Source: Epiperipatus broadwayi
Lineage: Eukaryota; Onychophora; Udeonychophora; Euonychophora; Peripatidae
DNA: 64,000 nt
Assembly (NCBI GenBank): GCA_028023455.1
Contig: JAQFVV010012530.1
Location: 3,222,254-3,286,253 of the forward strand
Direction of reading: 5' to 3'
Part shown: in pieces, positions 32,860 to 46,078 of the stretch
Position numbering within the stretch: the first letter of the stretch is position 1
How the letters are laid out: every line of letters starts with the position of its first letter
Program-made: the position numbers and the translations under genes
Notes under the pieces: model-generated
Seen by the model: the letters and a program-made list of their open reading frames with translations, nothing else
The model's database searches: none
Told to the model about the DNA's origin: nothing

Positions 32860-34430
32860 GTTTAATTGTTATTTTCCATGTTATCTTTTGGTTTCCTCAG
32901 AAGAAAACTTTTTTTTCTAAAATACTTCAACATTATGTCTAATTGTAGCTCTCCAATGTATTCTATTCTCTACCACATCTTCACAATAGAAACAATTGAC
33001 ATTACACTTTTTGGAATGTCTTTGCTCAGCTTACCTCTCCTTCAAAACCCATGTTCAGGTTGATCATAGAACGCTCTTTTAGAAAGTCTTTCATTGTTCA
33101 TTCGTTTTACATAACCAATCCCAGAAAGATGTGATTTTAAAATAGTAAACTCAATAGTATCTGAAAACTGAAAAATACCTTGATTGGTTTTACAATCTGC
33201 CAATTGCATTTTTAAAAATTTTACTGGGCATTCTTAAATAAAAAATTTTCTAATGCCTTTATATTGCGCCTATAAAGCACTGAAGTTTGACATCCATACG
33301 ACACACTCGGTAAAACAATAGCTTTATATATAGCTAATTTATAGGTAACAGTCATTAGTGTCCCTGAGATCGGTTAACCGGGCATATCACAAGGGCCCTG
33401 GGGGCTAATGCCTTTTAAACAAATTATGAAACAGGAAATGTATTTCCCAATTTAAATATAATCTTAAGAATTTATTAACAATTCCAATAATCACTGCTGA
33501 GTTCGAATATAGGTTGTCAAAGCTTAAAATAATAAAAACTATTTAAGATCCATAGTGGCGCAAGGAAGACTTTCCAACGTAACGTTGCTTTCCATAGAAA
33601 ATAAATTATGGAAGAGACTTACATTTAAGTGAGTTAATAAAAAAAAATTGCCGAAATTAAAGCAAGGAAATTAAAGTTATATTAATTTCGTTTTTCTTTT
33701 ATATAAATATTAATGTGTTGTAAGTTAAGTATTACTATTTACATAAAAATAAATGTTGCATATGTTCTTTTCTTGTATTAAAAATTAAAGATTTTTATTT
33801 ACTGGGGCCCCATTCCACATTTTGCCTGGGACCTCAAAATTCAAAGAGCTGCTCTGGCGGTGATTATTTTCCTATGATGAATTGCTATTTTAACTTGTTA
33901 AAAGCAGGACCAGCGCATAGGAAATCTGTGTTGGATCTCAACATCTAAGTGTACTCTTTTATTTATTTGATATTTGATGTACCGTATCATATTGATAACC
34001 ATTCAAAGGGAAACTTGTTGAGGATTTTTCTTCCATCACTAGCTGAAAAATAACTCGAGTTTTTTGAAAATTAATTAATAAACCGAGATCTTTACAAGTT
34101 GAATTTAAAACATTAAGAACATTCTGTAAATCATCTTTTGAACTAAAAAAAATAGCCCAATCACCAATATATTGTAAATCCAGAATCCAAGTCGATGAAG
34201 TTCGTGATTTTGCTTCTAACCTTTTCAATTTAAAAATGTCATCATCAAACCTGTATTGTATTTTTATCTTCCATATGATTTAGCTGCCTATAAACAATTC
34301 CAAAGACAATTGACATAAAAATTGAAAATAAAGTTGGAGTAAGTACACATCATTGTCTAACAACAGTTTTCATTTCAAATGCCTCAGATTTACAAATGTT
34401 ATATAAATATATTATGAAAGAAAATCTCTT
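32860..34430 (-). pseudogene. LINE reverse transcriptase remnant, interrupted
   Basis: On the minus strand, 34228-33959 encodes RTSSTWILDLQYIGDWAIFF (active-site YADD decayed to YIGD), then SSKDDLQNVLNVLN and the L-G-L-x-I-N motif. 33350-33060 continues with the post-RT segment (short pieces equivalent to Y-K-A-[IV]-V-L...Y-G-C). The two parts are separated by about 500 bp (33360-33870) of unrelated sequence. Multiple stops. Confidence 0.65.
33356..33875. mobile_element. Possible insertion inside the LINE remnant
   Basis: The interval between the RT pieces begins CAGTCATTAGTGTCCCTGAG and ends AGAGCTGCTCTGGCGGTGAT, with GC-rich ends (GGGCCCTGGGGGC, GGGGCCCC) around an AT-rich core. This is a typical hAT-like layout, but the termini do not form a convincing inverted repeat. 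Confidence 0.35.
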
Positions 34431-35050
34431 AAGCGTCATATATAAATAGTATTAACATTTCGCAAAAGCTCGATCTAACTTCCAAATATTTAATAAAGTG
34501 AATCAGCCTTGTCTGTCAATAAAGAATGTATATGGAAACTTTAGATAATAATAACTGCAATAACAATTTTTTAAAATTCTTATAGAAGTAAACAATAGAG
34601 CATTTCTGTAATAATTTTTCTACTATTACAAAATAATGAAGATAGTGACATTTTCAATATAACCTTTGGAGAGAGCTCTCTAAACCGACATACGCATCTG
34701 TGTCACTATGACACACTGAGAAGATGACTGATTCTTTCTCCAGGCTGTCTATAATGCTATCTTTGCACAAACACATGTGTTGCAGGAAAACACAGTTTAG
34801 CTATTCAGCACAGAATGTTAAAATATTAACGTGGCTATATCAGATTTACATGAAATAAGGTAGTATGTTTTGTACCTTCTGAAGCATCTTCAATGCTTTC
34901 TTTTCTACTATAAAATCCTTGTGAACATGGCATCATAGTCGTATACAACTCAAATTATTTCAAATCTTTCAGAAACGTTTTTTCCACTTTAAAACAAAAT
35001 TTAATGTTAGTATACGTTTCATTTTGGGTTATGATACAAAATACATTATA
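34431..35050. other. Intronic sequence, nothing recognised
   Basis: AT-rich intron. No exon or element is evident. Confidence 0.4.
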
Positions 35051-35054
35051 ACAT

Positions 35055-35375
35055 TTCATATTACCACTAAAACATCATGTGATTACTATTTCCTATGCTT
35101 ATACAAGTACTAAAACAGCAGCAAACTCTCAATATAGTAGCACCATCCAGTGCAACCATTAACAATAAATGAATGCAAGAAAGTTTGTGCATAAAATTCC
35201 TATGTAGTACTCTCAGGTTGACATTTTCTCATTAATAAAAGCATCAAGCTAAAGACTAGTCTGGATATTGAATGAATAGATATTATATGGGGATTTTATG
35301 CAAAAACCTTCTTGCATTCATTGATTACTGCGGTTTGCACTGCGTGAAACTATTGTATAGAGAGTTTGCTACAGC
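35055..35375. mobile_element. Palindromic family P, short copy
   Basis: AGCAGCAAACTCTCAATATA near 35116 pairs with TATTGTATAGAGAGTTTGCT near 35350. The arms share GAATGCAAGAAAGTTTGTGC and GCAAAAACCTTCTTGCATTC. The inner part is deleted relative to the 3.9-kb copy. Confidence 0.7.
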
Positions 35376-36229
35376 TTTGACATTTCATGTTGTAACTTTG
35401 ATCCAGATATTCTAACATCTTAAATATTTTTGTAGTGAATAGCTAAACTATGACACTATACAATGATTCAGAGTTGGTCCTACAAGCAATAGAAAGAATC
35501 AGTAACCAATTACATTTTTACTGGTTAGTATATAAATAATATTAACATGTTGTCAAAAAGACAAAATGAATCCCAAATATAAAACTTTATGTGGAAAACA
35601 AGTGTGAAATACATTAATTGCAATAATTTTTTTTTTAATCATTTTAATTGTAAACAATATTTTCACATATTTTAGAGGTAATTTTTTAACTATTACATAT
35701 TAATAAAAACATGGTTATGAAAGCAAATATGAAGTCATTTTGTTTTGGAAATCTTAAATTGAGCTAATTTCAATGTGACCTCATTCACATCTATAGAAAT
35801 TAATATAGTTCATTCTAGTTGCTATGACTGTCTAAACCAATTGGTTCTTGAAAGGCAAGCAAAATGGGGTTCAATACAATAAATAACACTAATGTTTAGT
35901 ATAATATAGCCAATGGCGCAAATTATTTTTAAAGGTCAAATAATCAATGTTCATTAAATTCACAGCACAATCTTGTATAAACAAATGGTTGTTTTCTATG
36001 CTCTCTTGTCAGCCGCATGATGGTGCCATTTGTAGCGATAAAACACAGAAAGAGTCCCCACCAGTCTGGCTGTTTTCTATGCTAAAAGCACAGTTAAAAT
36101 GCCTTTATTGGCTGCCATAGTTGGTTGAGTTATTAACTTTATCATAATGATATAATGTCTATTTTCTCTATACTTTGGTGTGAGAGTGTATGAATTTTAG
36201 CCTGTCATAATTATTTAAAATTTCATTAC

Positions 36230-37237
36230 TGTTATATCTGCCAGTCTGACTGTAAAAATGTTATATCTGAAAGTATGACTGTGCAGTCAGCAAATAACTA
36301 TGTTCAATTCCCATGATGTTCTCTTGCAATGAATGCTCTGCAATGAATGCTCTGAAATACACTCTGTATTCTATGCAACAGATGCTCTCCAACAAATGGT
36401 CTGCAGCAAATGCTTTGCCATGGATACTCTCCAACAAATGGTCTGCACTGAATGCTCTGCAAATGGATGCTCTCCAATGAATGGTCTGCAAGAAATGCTC
36501 TGCCACAAATGCTCTCCAACGAATGCTCTCCAATGAATGGTCTGCAAATGGATGCTCTCCAACAAATGGTCTGCAATGAGTCTATTTCTACAGTTTGCTA
36601 AAGTTCAATTTCCACGATGTTCTTTCAGGCTGGCTGCTACAAAAATGGTTCACAATGGGCATACCTTAGCCCCAGTCCAGTTTAGCTGTACATGAACTCT
36701 TCGTAGTAAGCACTGCAACTGACCTTGGGCTTCTTACCACTTCCATCTCTGCAACAGTCTACTTCACTTGAAAACCACTGGAAACTCAACTCTTTATTCA
36801 GCTGCTATCCAGACGGTTTCCTCAGGCTGTGGTCTCCTTCAGCTATACCTGTGAACTACATTTCCACTGGGCACTGGACATTAACTGCAAGCACTTATGC
36901 TAGATGTCTCCTACTGGAATTGAACAGTAACTCTACTGTAGATGCACTCAATACTATCTGCTACTCCAATACTGCCCTGCATAGATCTTACCCAGTCTTC
37001 TTATCACTTTCTGATAACTGCAACAATTAATCAATACACCATCCAATAAGGTAACATCTCTTATCTTGAAATATTTGCAATCAGCAAATATTTCTTGGGA
37101 ATTGTCAATCAGCATTATGTCAATGCCTTAATTAAATTCCACAGTTATCAGCATGCTAACTAAAAACATCCTCTCAAACAGATTCTAGTTTTTTCTGGAG
37201 TGCACAAACATGTCTGCCATTTTTACAAAACACTACA
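36230..37237 (-). repeat. LTR A (3' LTR)
   Basis: 1008 bp. The 14-15-mer minisatellite occupies about 36317-36585. The 425-bp longer size than the 9.1-kb LTRs is due mainly to a segment at about 36620-37015 absent there. Confidence 0.85.
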
Positions 37238-37521
37238 CCTATCTCCACTCCAGAAAAAACCCTTGTTGTGATTCCTTGGTGTTGTTTTTCTATTCCTACT
37301 TTCCTGTTATTTCACTCAGAAATGTTCGATTCAAACTGCTGCTGAAACTTTTTCGCCAGTTACGTTCAATGGTGACTGCGCAAGCATTTTATTTCCAAAC
37401 TTTCACTTCCATTATTAACGTTACTAACTGGGATTTTCGTTTTCACCAGGTTTCCCCATTTATAGCTAAAATTGTTCAAAACTTATTCGCTACTCACAGG
37501 TTCCAAATGTAGCTGTGCCAA
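37238..37521 (-). other. Internal region 1
   Basis: 284 bp. On the minus strand it begins with a degenerate PBS (TGGCACAGCTACATTTGGAA) one base after LTR B and ends in a purine-rich GGAGTGGAGATAGG beside LTR A. A short MKIPV-type start is seen, with no long frame. Confidence 0.8.
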
Positions 37522-38499
37522 TGTTATATCTGCCAGTCTGACTGTGCCAATGTTATATCCGCAAGTATGACTGTGCAGTCAGCAAATAACTATGTTCAAT
37601 TCCCATGATGTTCTCTTGCAATGAATGCTGTGCTGCGGATGCTCTCCAAGGAATGGTCTGCAATGAATGCTCTGAATACACTCTGTATTTTCTGCAACAG
37701 ATGCTCTCCAATGAATGGTCTGCACCGAATGCTCTGCAAACAGATGCTCTCCAACAAATGGTCTGCAACAAATGCTCTGCCATGAATGCTCTCCAATGAA
37801 TGGTCTGCAAACGAATGCATTCCAATGAATGGTTTGCAATGAGTCTATTTCTACAGTTCGCTAAAGTTCAATTCCCATGATGTTCTTTCACGCTGGCTGC
37901 TACAAAAATGGTTCACAATGGGCATACCTTAGCCCCAGTCCAGTTTAGCTGTATACAAACTATTTGTAATAAGCACCGTGACTGACCTTAAGCTTCTTAC
38001 TGCTTCCATCTCTGTAACAGTCTACTTCACTTGAAAACCGCTGGAAACTCAACTCTTTATTCAGCTGCTACCCAGATGGTTTCCTCAGGCTGTGGTCTTC
38101 TTCAGCTATACCCATGGACTACATTTCCACTGGGTGCTGGACATTAACCGCAAGCACTGATGCTAGATGTCTCCTACTGGAATTGAACAGTAACTCTACT
38201 GTAGATGCACTCAATACTGTCTGCTACTCCAATACTGCTCTGCGTAGTTCTTACTCAGTCTTCTTATCACTTTCTGATAACTGCAACAATCAATCAATAC
38301 ACCATCCAATAAGGTAATGTCTCTTATCTTGAAATATTTGCAATCAGCAAATATTTCTTGGAATTGTCAATCACCATTACATTAATGTCTTAATTAAATT
38401 CCACAGTTATCAGCACACAATCTAAAAACAACCTCTCGAATACATTCTAGTTTTTTTTGGAGTGCACAAACATGTCTGCCATTTTTACAAAACACTACA
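37522..38499 (-). repeat. LTR B (middle LTR)
   Basis: 978 bp, with the minisatellite at about 37620-37840. Overall very similar to LTR A and LTR C by eye. Confidence 0.85.
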
Positions 38500-38785
38500 C
38501 CTCTCTCCACTCCAGAAAAACCCTTGTTGCGATTCATTGGTGTTGTTTTTCTATTCCTACTTTCCTGTTATTTCACTCAGAAATGTTCGATTCAAACTGC
38601 TGCTGAAACTTTTTCGCCAGTTACGTTCAATGGTGACTGCACAAGCATTTTATTTCCAAACTTTCACTTCCATTATTAACGTTACTAACTGGGATTTTCA
38701 TTTTCACCAGATTTCCCCGTTTATAGCTAAACTTGTTGTTCAAAACTTATTCGCTACTCACAGGCTCCAAATGCGACTGCGCCAA
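38500..38785 (-). other. Internal region 2
   Basis: 286 bp. On the minus strand it starts with an intact TGGCGCAGTCGCATTTGG PBS and ends in GGAGTGGAGAGAGG. A frame starts MKIPVSNVNNGSESLEIK and stops after a few more codons, so only about 22 residues of possible gag remain. Confidence 0.8.
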
Positions 38786-39831
38786 TGTTATATCCGCCAG
38801 TCTGACTGTGCCAATGTTATATCTGCAAGTATGACTGTGCAGTCAGCAAATAACTATGTTCAATTCCCATGATGTTCTCTTTTTTTGCAATGAATGCTCT
38901 GCTGCAGATGCTCCCAAAGGAATGGTCTGCAATGAATGCTCAGAATACACTGTATTCTCTGCAACAGATGCTCTCCAACGAATGGTCTGCACTGAATGCT
39001 CTTCCATGGATGCTCTCCAATGAATGGTCTGCACCGAATGCTCTGCAATGGATGCTCTGCAAACAGATGCTCTCCAATGAATGGTCTGCAATGAATGCTC
39101 TGCCACAAATGCTCTCCAATGAATGGTCTGCAATGAATGCTCTCCAACGAATGGTCTGCAAACAGATGCTCTCCAATGAATGGTCTGCAATGAGTCTATT
39201 TCTACAGTTTGCTAAAGTTCAATTCCCATGATATTCTTTTAGGCTGGCTGCTACAAAAATGGTTCACAATGGGAATACCTTAGCCCCAGTCCAGTTTAAC
39301 TGTACACAAACTCTTCGTAGTAAGCACTGCAACTGACCTTAAGCTCCTTACCACTTCCATCTCTGCAACAGTCTACTTCACTTGAAAACCACTGGAAACT
39401 CAACTCTTTATTCAGCTGCTACCCAGATGGTTTCCTCAGTCTGTGGTCTCCTTCAGCTATACCCATGAACTACATTTCCACTGGGCGCTGGACATTAACC
39501 ACAAACACTGATGCTAGATGTCTCCTACTGGAATTGAACAGTAACTCTACTGTATATGCACTCAATACTGTCTGCTCCTCCAATACTTCCCTGCGTAGTT
39601 CTTACCCAGTCTTCTTATCACTTTCTGATAACTGCAACAATCAATCAATAACGTCTCTTATGTAGAAATATTTGCAATCAGCAAATATTTCTTGGAATTG
39701 TCGATCGCCATTACATCAATGCCTTAATTAAATTCCACAGTTATCAGCGTGATCTAAAAACAACCTCTCGAATACATTCTAGTTTTTTCTGGAGTGCACA
39801 AACATGTCTTCCATTTTTACAGAACACTACA
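38786..39831 (-). repeat. LTR C (5' LTR)
   Basis: 1046 bp, with the longest minisatellite tract (about 38890-39195). The array lengths differ between A, B and C, which accounts for much of their size difference. Confidence 0.85.
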
Positions 39832-40004
39832 ATTACAAAGGTTTTTTTCAAGTACTCTAACCTACTGTTAGTTGTGACTTTATTAACAATGTCATGAAGG
39901 TTCCATTATGAATGTATAACCCTCAACAATTGCTTTTAAGGGTGCAGCACAGCAGTATTTCGAGAATCACAAAAAGTAACGTTTTCACTAGAATTTGTCA
40001 TGAC

Positions 40005-41140
40005 AAGTTATTTTTTATATATAAGCACAAACAAAAACAATCTAGTGCCGGATTATTATTAATTACTTGTCCAAAAAAAAAAAGAAAATTAGTGGGGTAT
40101 TTATTTTTACATTTACTATTTAAATAAGTTTAGTTTTTATATCTACACATTAACAAAAACAACCCAGTTTTTGATTAATTACTGTCCAAAAAAAAAAAAA
40201 AAAAGAAAGCAAATTAGTCGGGTTTTGATTTTTCAATGTAGTATGTGAATTATGGTACTTTTTATATCTACACAAGATTTATAAAAAAAACCCACTTTCC
40301 GATTAATTACTGTCCAAAAAATACACAAATTAATCGGCTATCATTTTAAAATTTAGTATTTAAATAACGAAAGAAGCCACTTTCTGATTCATTACTGACC
40401 AAAAAAAAAGCAAATTAGTCTAGTATCATTTTTCAATTGAGTATTTCAATGACGGTCCTTTTTAGATATACTCATTAATAAAAAGAACCCACGTTCTGAT
40501 TAATTACTGTCCCCCAAAAAAGCAAATTAGTTGGGTATCATTTTAAAATTTAGTGTGAAAATTTTTTAAAGGTTGTGGGTAAATTGAGTAAAGTAGAATT
40601 GCGTATTATTTTCTATTCAAAACCAAAACTTTATATATATACACAAAGAAAATAAAACCCATTTTCTGATTAATTACTGTCAATACCCAAAAAAAAAGTT
40701 ATTCCGATATCATTTTTAAATTTAGTATTTAAATAATATTACTTTTGATATCTATACACTAACAAAAACAATCAACTTATCTGATGCATTACTGTCCCAA
40801 AAAAATGCAATATAGTCGGGTATCATTTTGAAATGTAGTATTTAAATAACGGTACTTTTTATATATACACACTAACAAAAAGAACCCACTTTCTGATTAA
40901 TTGCTACCCCCCCCCCCAAAAAAAAAGCAAATTAGTCGGGTATCATTTTTCAATTTAGCATGAATATAGAAATTTTGTGTAAATTGAAAAATGTATAATT
41001 GCGTCTTATTTTCGATTAAAAAAATACTGTAACTTTTTACAGATACACACAATCAAAAACAATTTATTTTATGATTAATTACTGTCCAAAAAATGTCAAT
41101 TATTCGGGTATCATTTTAAAATTTAATGTGAATTTCTAAA
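40005..41140 (+). repeat. Satellite-like tandem array, about nine units
   Basis: Units of about 90-175 bp follow one pattern: TTTTTATATCTACACA, then AACAAAAACAACCCA, CTGATTAATTACTGTCC, a poly(A) or C/A run, GCAAATTAGTCGGGTATCAT, then AATTTAGTATTTAAATAACG. Units begin near 40005, 40133, 40258, 40369, 40458, 40631, 40743, 40856 and 41033. Units 5 and 8 are longer because they share an extra GTAAATTGA...TATAATTGCGTCTTATTTTC block, a higher-order pattern. No coding potential. Confidence 0.85.
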
Positions 41141-42055
41141 TGTTTTAAATTTTAAATAGTAATATTATTTACTGTTAGTGCCTCTAATTTTCTATTACAA
41201 AAACTAAAGCCGATATTTATATAGAATCACAGGCCCGTCCCGAATCGTAATACATATGTATTTTTGATTAGCATCAACGCCATCAAACGGCTTTCATGAG
41301 AGAATAGAAAACAACCAAACAAATTAAATAATTTGGGAACATTATAACTAAATTGCTTTATACTAGAAGTCTTAAGAAAATTGGGTAAAGCCAGTTGATA
41401 TTTAATAGATAAAGGAGCACTGTATTTACAGTAGCCAAGCAAATTTTCCTACAATAAATATCAAGAATTACTGTTTATTGACATAAATGAAAAGTATCTA
41501 GTATATTATAAGTCCCATAAATATCTCTAACATATGTGCACATGATCTATCAAAAATGATAAAATGATATGCATTGTATAATTCTGTAAAATAGACAAAA
41601 TAGTCATTGCAAAAGTAAAACAGTTCCCTCTCAAAACTGATATATTATAACATAATAAGCTTTGATAACAAGAAATATATAAAGTAATCAAAGCTTATGG
41701 AGGAAAAATTTAGTTAAGTAGAAAAACATATAATTTTATTTACATAAATGATAACGAAGAAAGTCAATAGGATAATCTAAAGTCAATAAAAACACCTAGA
41801 TAACAAATATTATTAACAAATGAAATATTAGCACAAGTACAAGTGCTATTACAATGCTAGAAATACTTATTACAAATAGTAATGTTAATAATAATAATAA
41901 TAATAAATTCAATAAGTTATCAAAAGACCTGTTTTTCATATCATTAACTCCCCCCCCCCACAGACTATCATCATCATTACCAATCATTATTGAACTACTG
42001 AAAATGGAGGTCTCTCCACATTTAATTCAATTTCTTCAACCCATAAACATTTTTG
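41141..42055. other. Intronic sequence, unassigned
   Basis: A 71-codon minus-strand open frame at 41227-41442 (ends RLMALMLIKNTYVLRFGTGL) has no recognised domain. An (AAT)n run is at 41888-41907 and a C9 run near 41952. Confidence 0.35.
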
Positions 42056-42059
42056 TCCT

Positions 42060-42610
42060 CATTACATGAATAACGTTTTTATTTCTTTCATCCACCTAGC
42101 ACGTGTCTCTTTCTAGATGTTTTTCCAGTCTGTTGGAATCCACTTTAAAATTTCACCTGTATATTTATTATCATTTCTTTTAAAAATATGTCCATTTAAG
42201 ATCTATTTCACTTTTTTTACTTCTTTTAATGATATCAATATTTATTTTCTTTATCCACCATGTGTTTCACTTTTGACCTCTTCTTACTACTCCTAATGTA
42301 ATCGCTCCAAAATTCTTTGAGTATCTAAAGTCTTTGTATTGATTTTTTTGTTGAATATCTAAATCTGATATCCGTAAATAAGAACTGATTAAACACATTT
42401 ATTAAAAACCTTTCTTTTGAAACACATAGGTGTAGTGAATTTTAATAATGTTATAGTTACTAAAAACTTTTTCATTCAAGTTTAATTCCATGATTTTGTT
42501 CATTAAATTTTCATCTGTACGAATAATCTAATTGAAGTTGTTAATCTTTGATTTGGGATTTGCATCTGTTCACTAACCCCAAATATTTTAATCTAGCACA
42601 AGATTTTAAG
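42060..42610 (-). pseudogene. LINE ORF2 C-terminal remnant (RTE-like)
   Basis: The minus strand reads KVFNKCVQSVLIYGYQI near 42330-42420, then ILKWIPTDWKNI and ARWMKEIKTLF near 42085-42155. This is the same C-terminal layout as at 16.6-17.7 kb (Y-G-x-E/Q-x-W..., W-x-P-x-D, RW-x-[DK]-[ED]-I). Interrupted by stops. Confidence 0.65.
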
Positions 42611-42878
42611 TGATTGTTTGCGACATGGAAACGATATTTTGATACAATTATATTTATCGTCAGAAAATTCAGACTTACAAAGATAGATAAATTTAAAAAT
42701 AATGTAAATGAAATGCAAAATTTTTAAAATTACGATACTTTTTCTCTTTACACACTTTTAAATTTACGTCATTTTGAAGAACTTCATTCCCCGTAATAGA
42801 TTAAAAAATATATTATTTATATATTCACTCATATCTTTCAACAACATTGCTAAATGAGTAAAATATACGTAAAAATGG

Positions 42879-44110
<1,232 letters not shown>

Positions 44111-44157
44111 TTTGATAACTTATTCAAAACATATTCTAAATTTGGAATAGAGATTAA

Positions 44158-44472
44158 TCATCTCGACACATATGAGCTTATTTCTTTTAACGTTTCAGTC
44201 AGAAATATTTTTTGCAATTTTTCAATCCGTTGTTCATCAACTGCAAGATATATTTCAGCTTTAATCCGTTTTTGAGTATTAACATATTTAACCAATTCAG
44301 CTATTATTTGTTTTTTTCTTAGCAATTTCAATTCATTAAGATAACTAATTAAATTCACAATGAAAGCTGAATCTGTAAAACTAAATGTCATCTTTGAATT
44401 CAACATGCATTTCATCTTCTTATTTTTTTCTATCTCTTGTAAAGAATCTCTGACTAATACACCTTTCACCAT
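44158..44472 (-). other. Open frame of unknown nature, 104 codons
   Basis: A Lys/Glu/Leu-rich frame beginning MVKGVLVRDSLQEIEKNKK, followed by predicted helical text with no domain I recognise. There are no splice or promoter cues and it lies between repeats. It may be a fragment of a mobile element. Confidence 0.25.
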
Positions 44473-44931
44473 AGCAGACGCTTTTTACCCTTTCTCTATT
44501 ATTATTAAATTAGCAGTCTGAAATTAAAAAAAATACCATAATGTTTTGAATCCAAGTCAATTTGTTTGCATATTTATATAATTATAGTGCTAGGTTTAGA
44601 ATATTACATTTTAATATCTATTTGATTTGAAATCAAGTTTTATTAAAATTCTCACTAATTGTATTGAGTCCTTTAATTTTATTGTTTACAAGACTAGAAC
44701 GATTTAGTGCCATGTATGAGTGATGGATTCCAGAACTTAAGGTCTATGAATCATGACTTCCCTTCATATTTCCTGTTTTTAAACTTCTTATAAACTTATG
44801 AGAAATAAAGCATTTAATTAATTTTTTATTATCTATGGAAATCTGTATTTACAATTTAATTTTGTTTCAAAATGTACTATATATTTTATATAAATAAGCA
44901 TTTATTTTTATATAGTGCATGTTTACAATTG

Positions 44932-45394
44932 TATTACATTCAAATATCAGCCTTTCAAGCTAATTGTGCATACGCTTTTGCGCTTTTGCGAGTGTTAATA
45001 ATAATAAATGAATACTTTCTCTCCAATACAAGATATAGTATTTATGCAGGAATAAAATGAATCCACTTATTTCTGCATCTCAAATGCTTATATATGAGCA
45101 AATCTGAAATACTGAAGTAGTGACGTTCAGTAAATTCTAGACAATTTCACCGACTCATTCATTCAGACATCGTATATAGTAATTTAAAGTGAGTGTTCCA
45201 TCCTCACGCTTTCCTTGCCAGTACTTCAGATTTGCTCATATATAAGCATTTGAGTTGCAGGAGTAAGTGGATTCATTTTATTCCTGCATAAATACTATAT
45301 CTTGTATTGGAGAGAAAGTATTCATTTATTATTATTAACACTAGCAAAAGCGTATGCACAATTAGCTTGAAAGGCTGATATTTGAATGTAATAT
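44932..45394. mobile_element. Fold-back element with near-identical long arms
   Basis: The left arm 44932-45111 (TATTACATTCAAATATCAGC ... GCTTATATATGAGCAAATCT) and the right arm 45221-45394 (AGATTTGCTCATATATAAGC ... GCTGATATTTGAATGTAATA) are about 175 bp each and nearly identical as inverted copies. Only a few differences are seen (for example CGCTTTTGCGCTTTTGCGAG against CTAGCAAAAGCG). The spacer is about 110 bp. It ends 135 bp before exon 9. Confidence 0.88.
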
Positions 45395-45529
45395 ATATTT
45401 TATATTAATTATAAACCTTGTCTGAGATGAAAATTGTCAATTAATTCTGGTCACATGTGCTTCGATTAAATTATTAATTAGATCATAATGTTTTTTTTTA
45501 TTTCATTAATTGGATATTATTTATTTTAG

Positions 45530-45679
45530 ATATCTTTGGAAGTCCAAAAGTCAACATATTTGACTGAAAGTAATGCAACTCTAAAAATAGTTGCTGAACC
45601 GAAATCTTATGTAGGGTTACTAATGGTGGATGAAGCTGTATATTCAATTAATCCCAAGGAGCAACTGTCATCCAAGAAG
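45530..45679 (+). CDS. CD109/TEP-like gene, exon 9 (MG6, before the bait region)
   Basis: A 150-bp, 50-codon, phase-0 exon between TTTTAG and GTAAAT. It encodes ISLEVQKSTYLTESNATLKIVAEPKSYVGLLMVDEAVYSINPKEQL in sequence, ending SSKK. The A-x-P-x-S-[YF]-V-G-L-L-x-V-D-x-[AS]-V-Y block is the family's most recognisable pre-bait motif. NAT is a potential glycosylation site. The exon follows a 13.3-kb intron full of repeats. Confidence 0.93.
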
Positions 45680-46047
45680 GTAAATGATAATATACATTTC
45701 TCACATTTTTATTTATTTTTAAAATTTATCAATTTTATGGGTCTTCATAACTTGAAATCTTTTCAATTAAGAAGTACATTTACTTATTATAAGGAATGTA
45801 TGGATTCATAAAATTGTTTTGTTTATCCTTAAAGATTTTTACATTGTTGTAACAGATAAAAATACACTAACTATCATGGAATATTAGAGCAGTGGAATTT
45901 CCAAGAACCACTATATTTTATTCCAAGACTTCATAGTCGATTTTGTGAATAGCAGGCTTTACTTATTTACACTCCTGTACAATATTGTAAATAAATCCAT
46001 ATTTAAAACACACACTATTTTGTAGTAAGTACATATATCTAATCATG

Positions 46048-46078
<31 letters not shown>

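Larger units (their letters stand above)
36230..39831 (-). mobile_element. Tandem three-LTR copy of the miniature LTR family, with TSD
   Basis: On the minus strand the order is LTR C (39831-38786), internal 2 (38785-38500), LTR B (38499-37522), internal 1 (37521-37238), LTR A (37237-36230). Every LTR runs TGTAGTGTT...ATATAACA (read on +: TGTTATATC...CACTACA). The array as a whole has one perfect 5-bp target duplication, ATTAC at 36225-36229 and 39832-39836. One insertion that later gained a unit by unequal LTR recombination, or a tandem cDNA insertion, would explain this. The element is opposite in orientation to the host gene and to the 9.1-kb copy. Confidence 0.9.

Noticed and set aside
36300-39200. 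CRISPR-like or zinc-finger-like regular array
   Set aside because: Units have no unique spacers and lie inside LTRs of a eukaryotic retroelement.
36261-39231. Overlapping 60-120-codon open frames on both strands (Cys/Ala/Leu/Asn/Glu-rich repeats such as NEWSAMNALQ and ESIHCRPFIG)
   Set aside because: They are products of the 14-15-mer array inside the LTRs, whose words lack stop codons in several frames at once. They show no start context, domain or conservation of one frame.
41227-41442. 71-codon minus-strand frame ending in RFGTGL
   Set aside because: Not assignable to any family from sequence alone. Left as unassigned intronic sequence.
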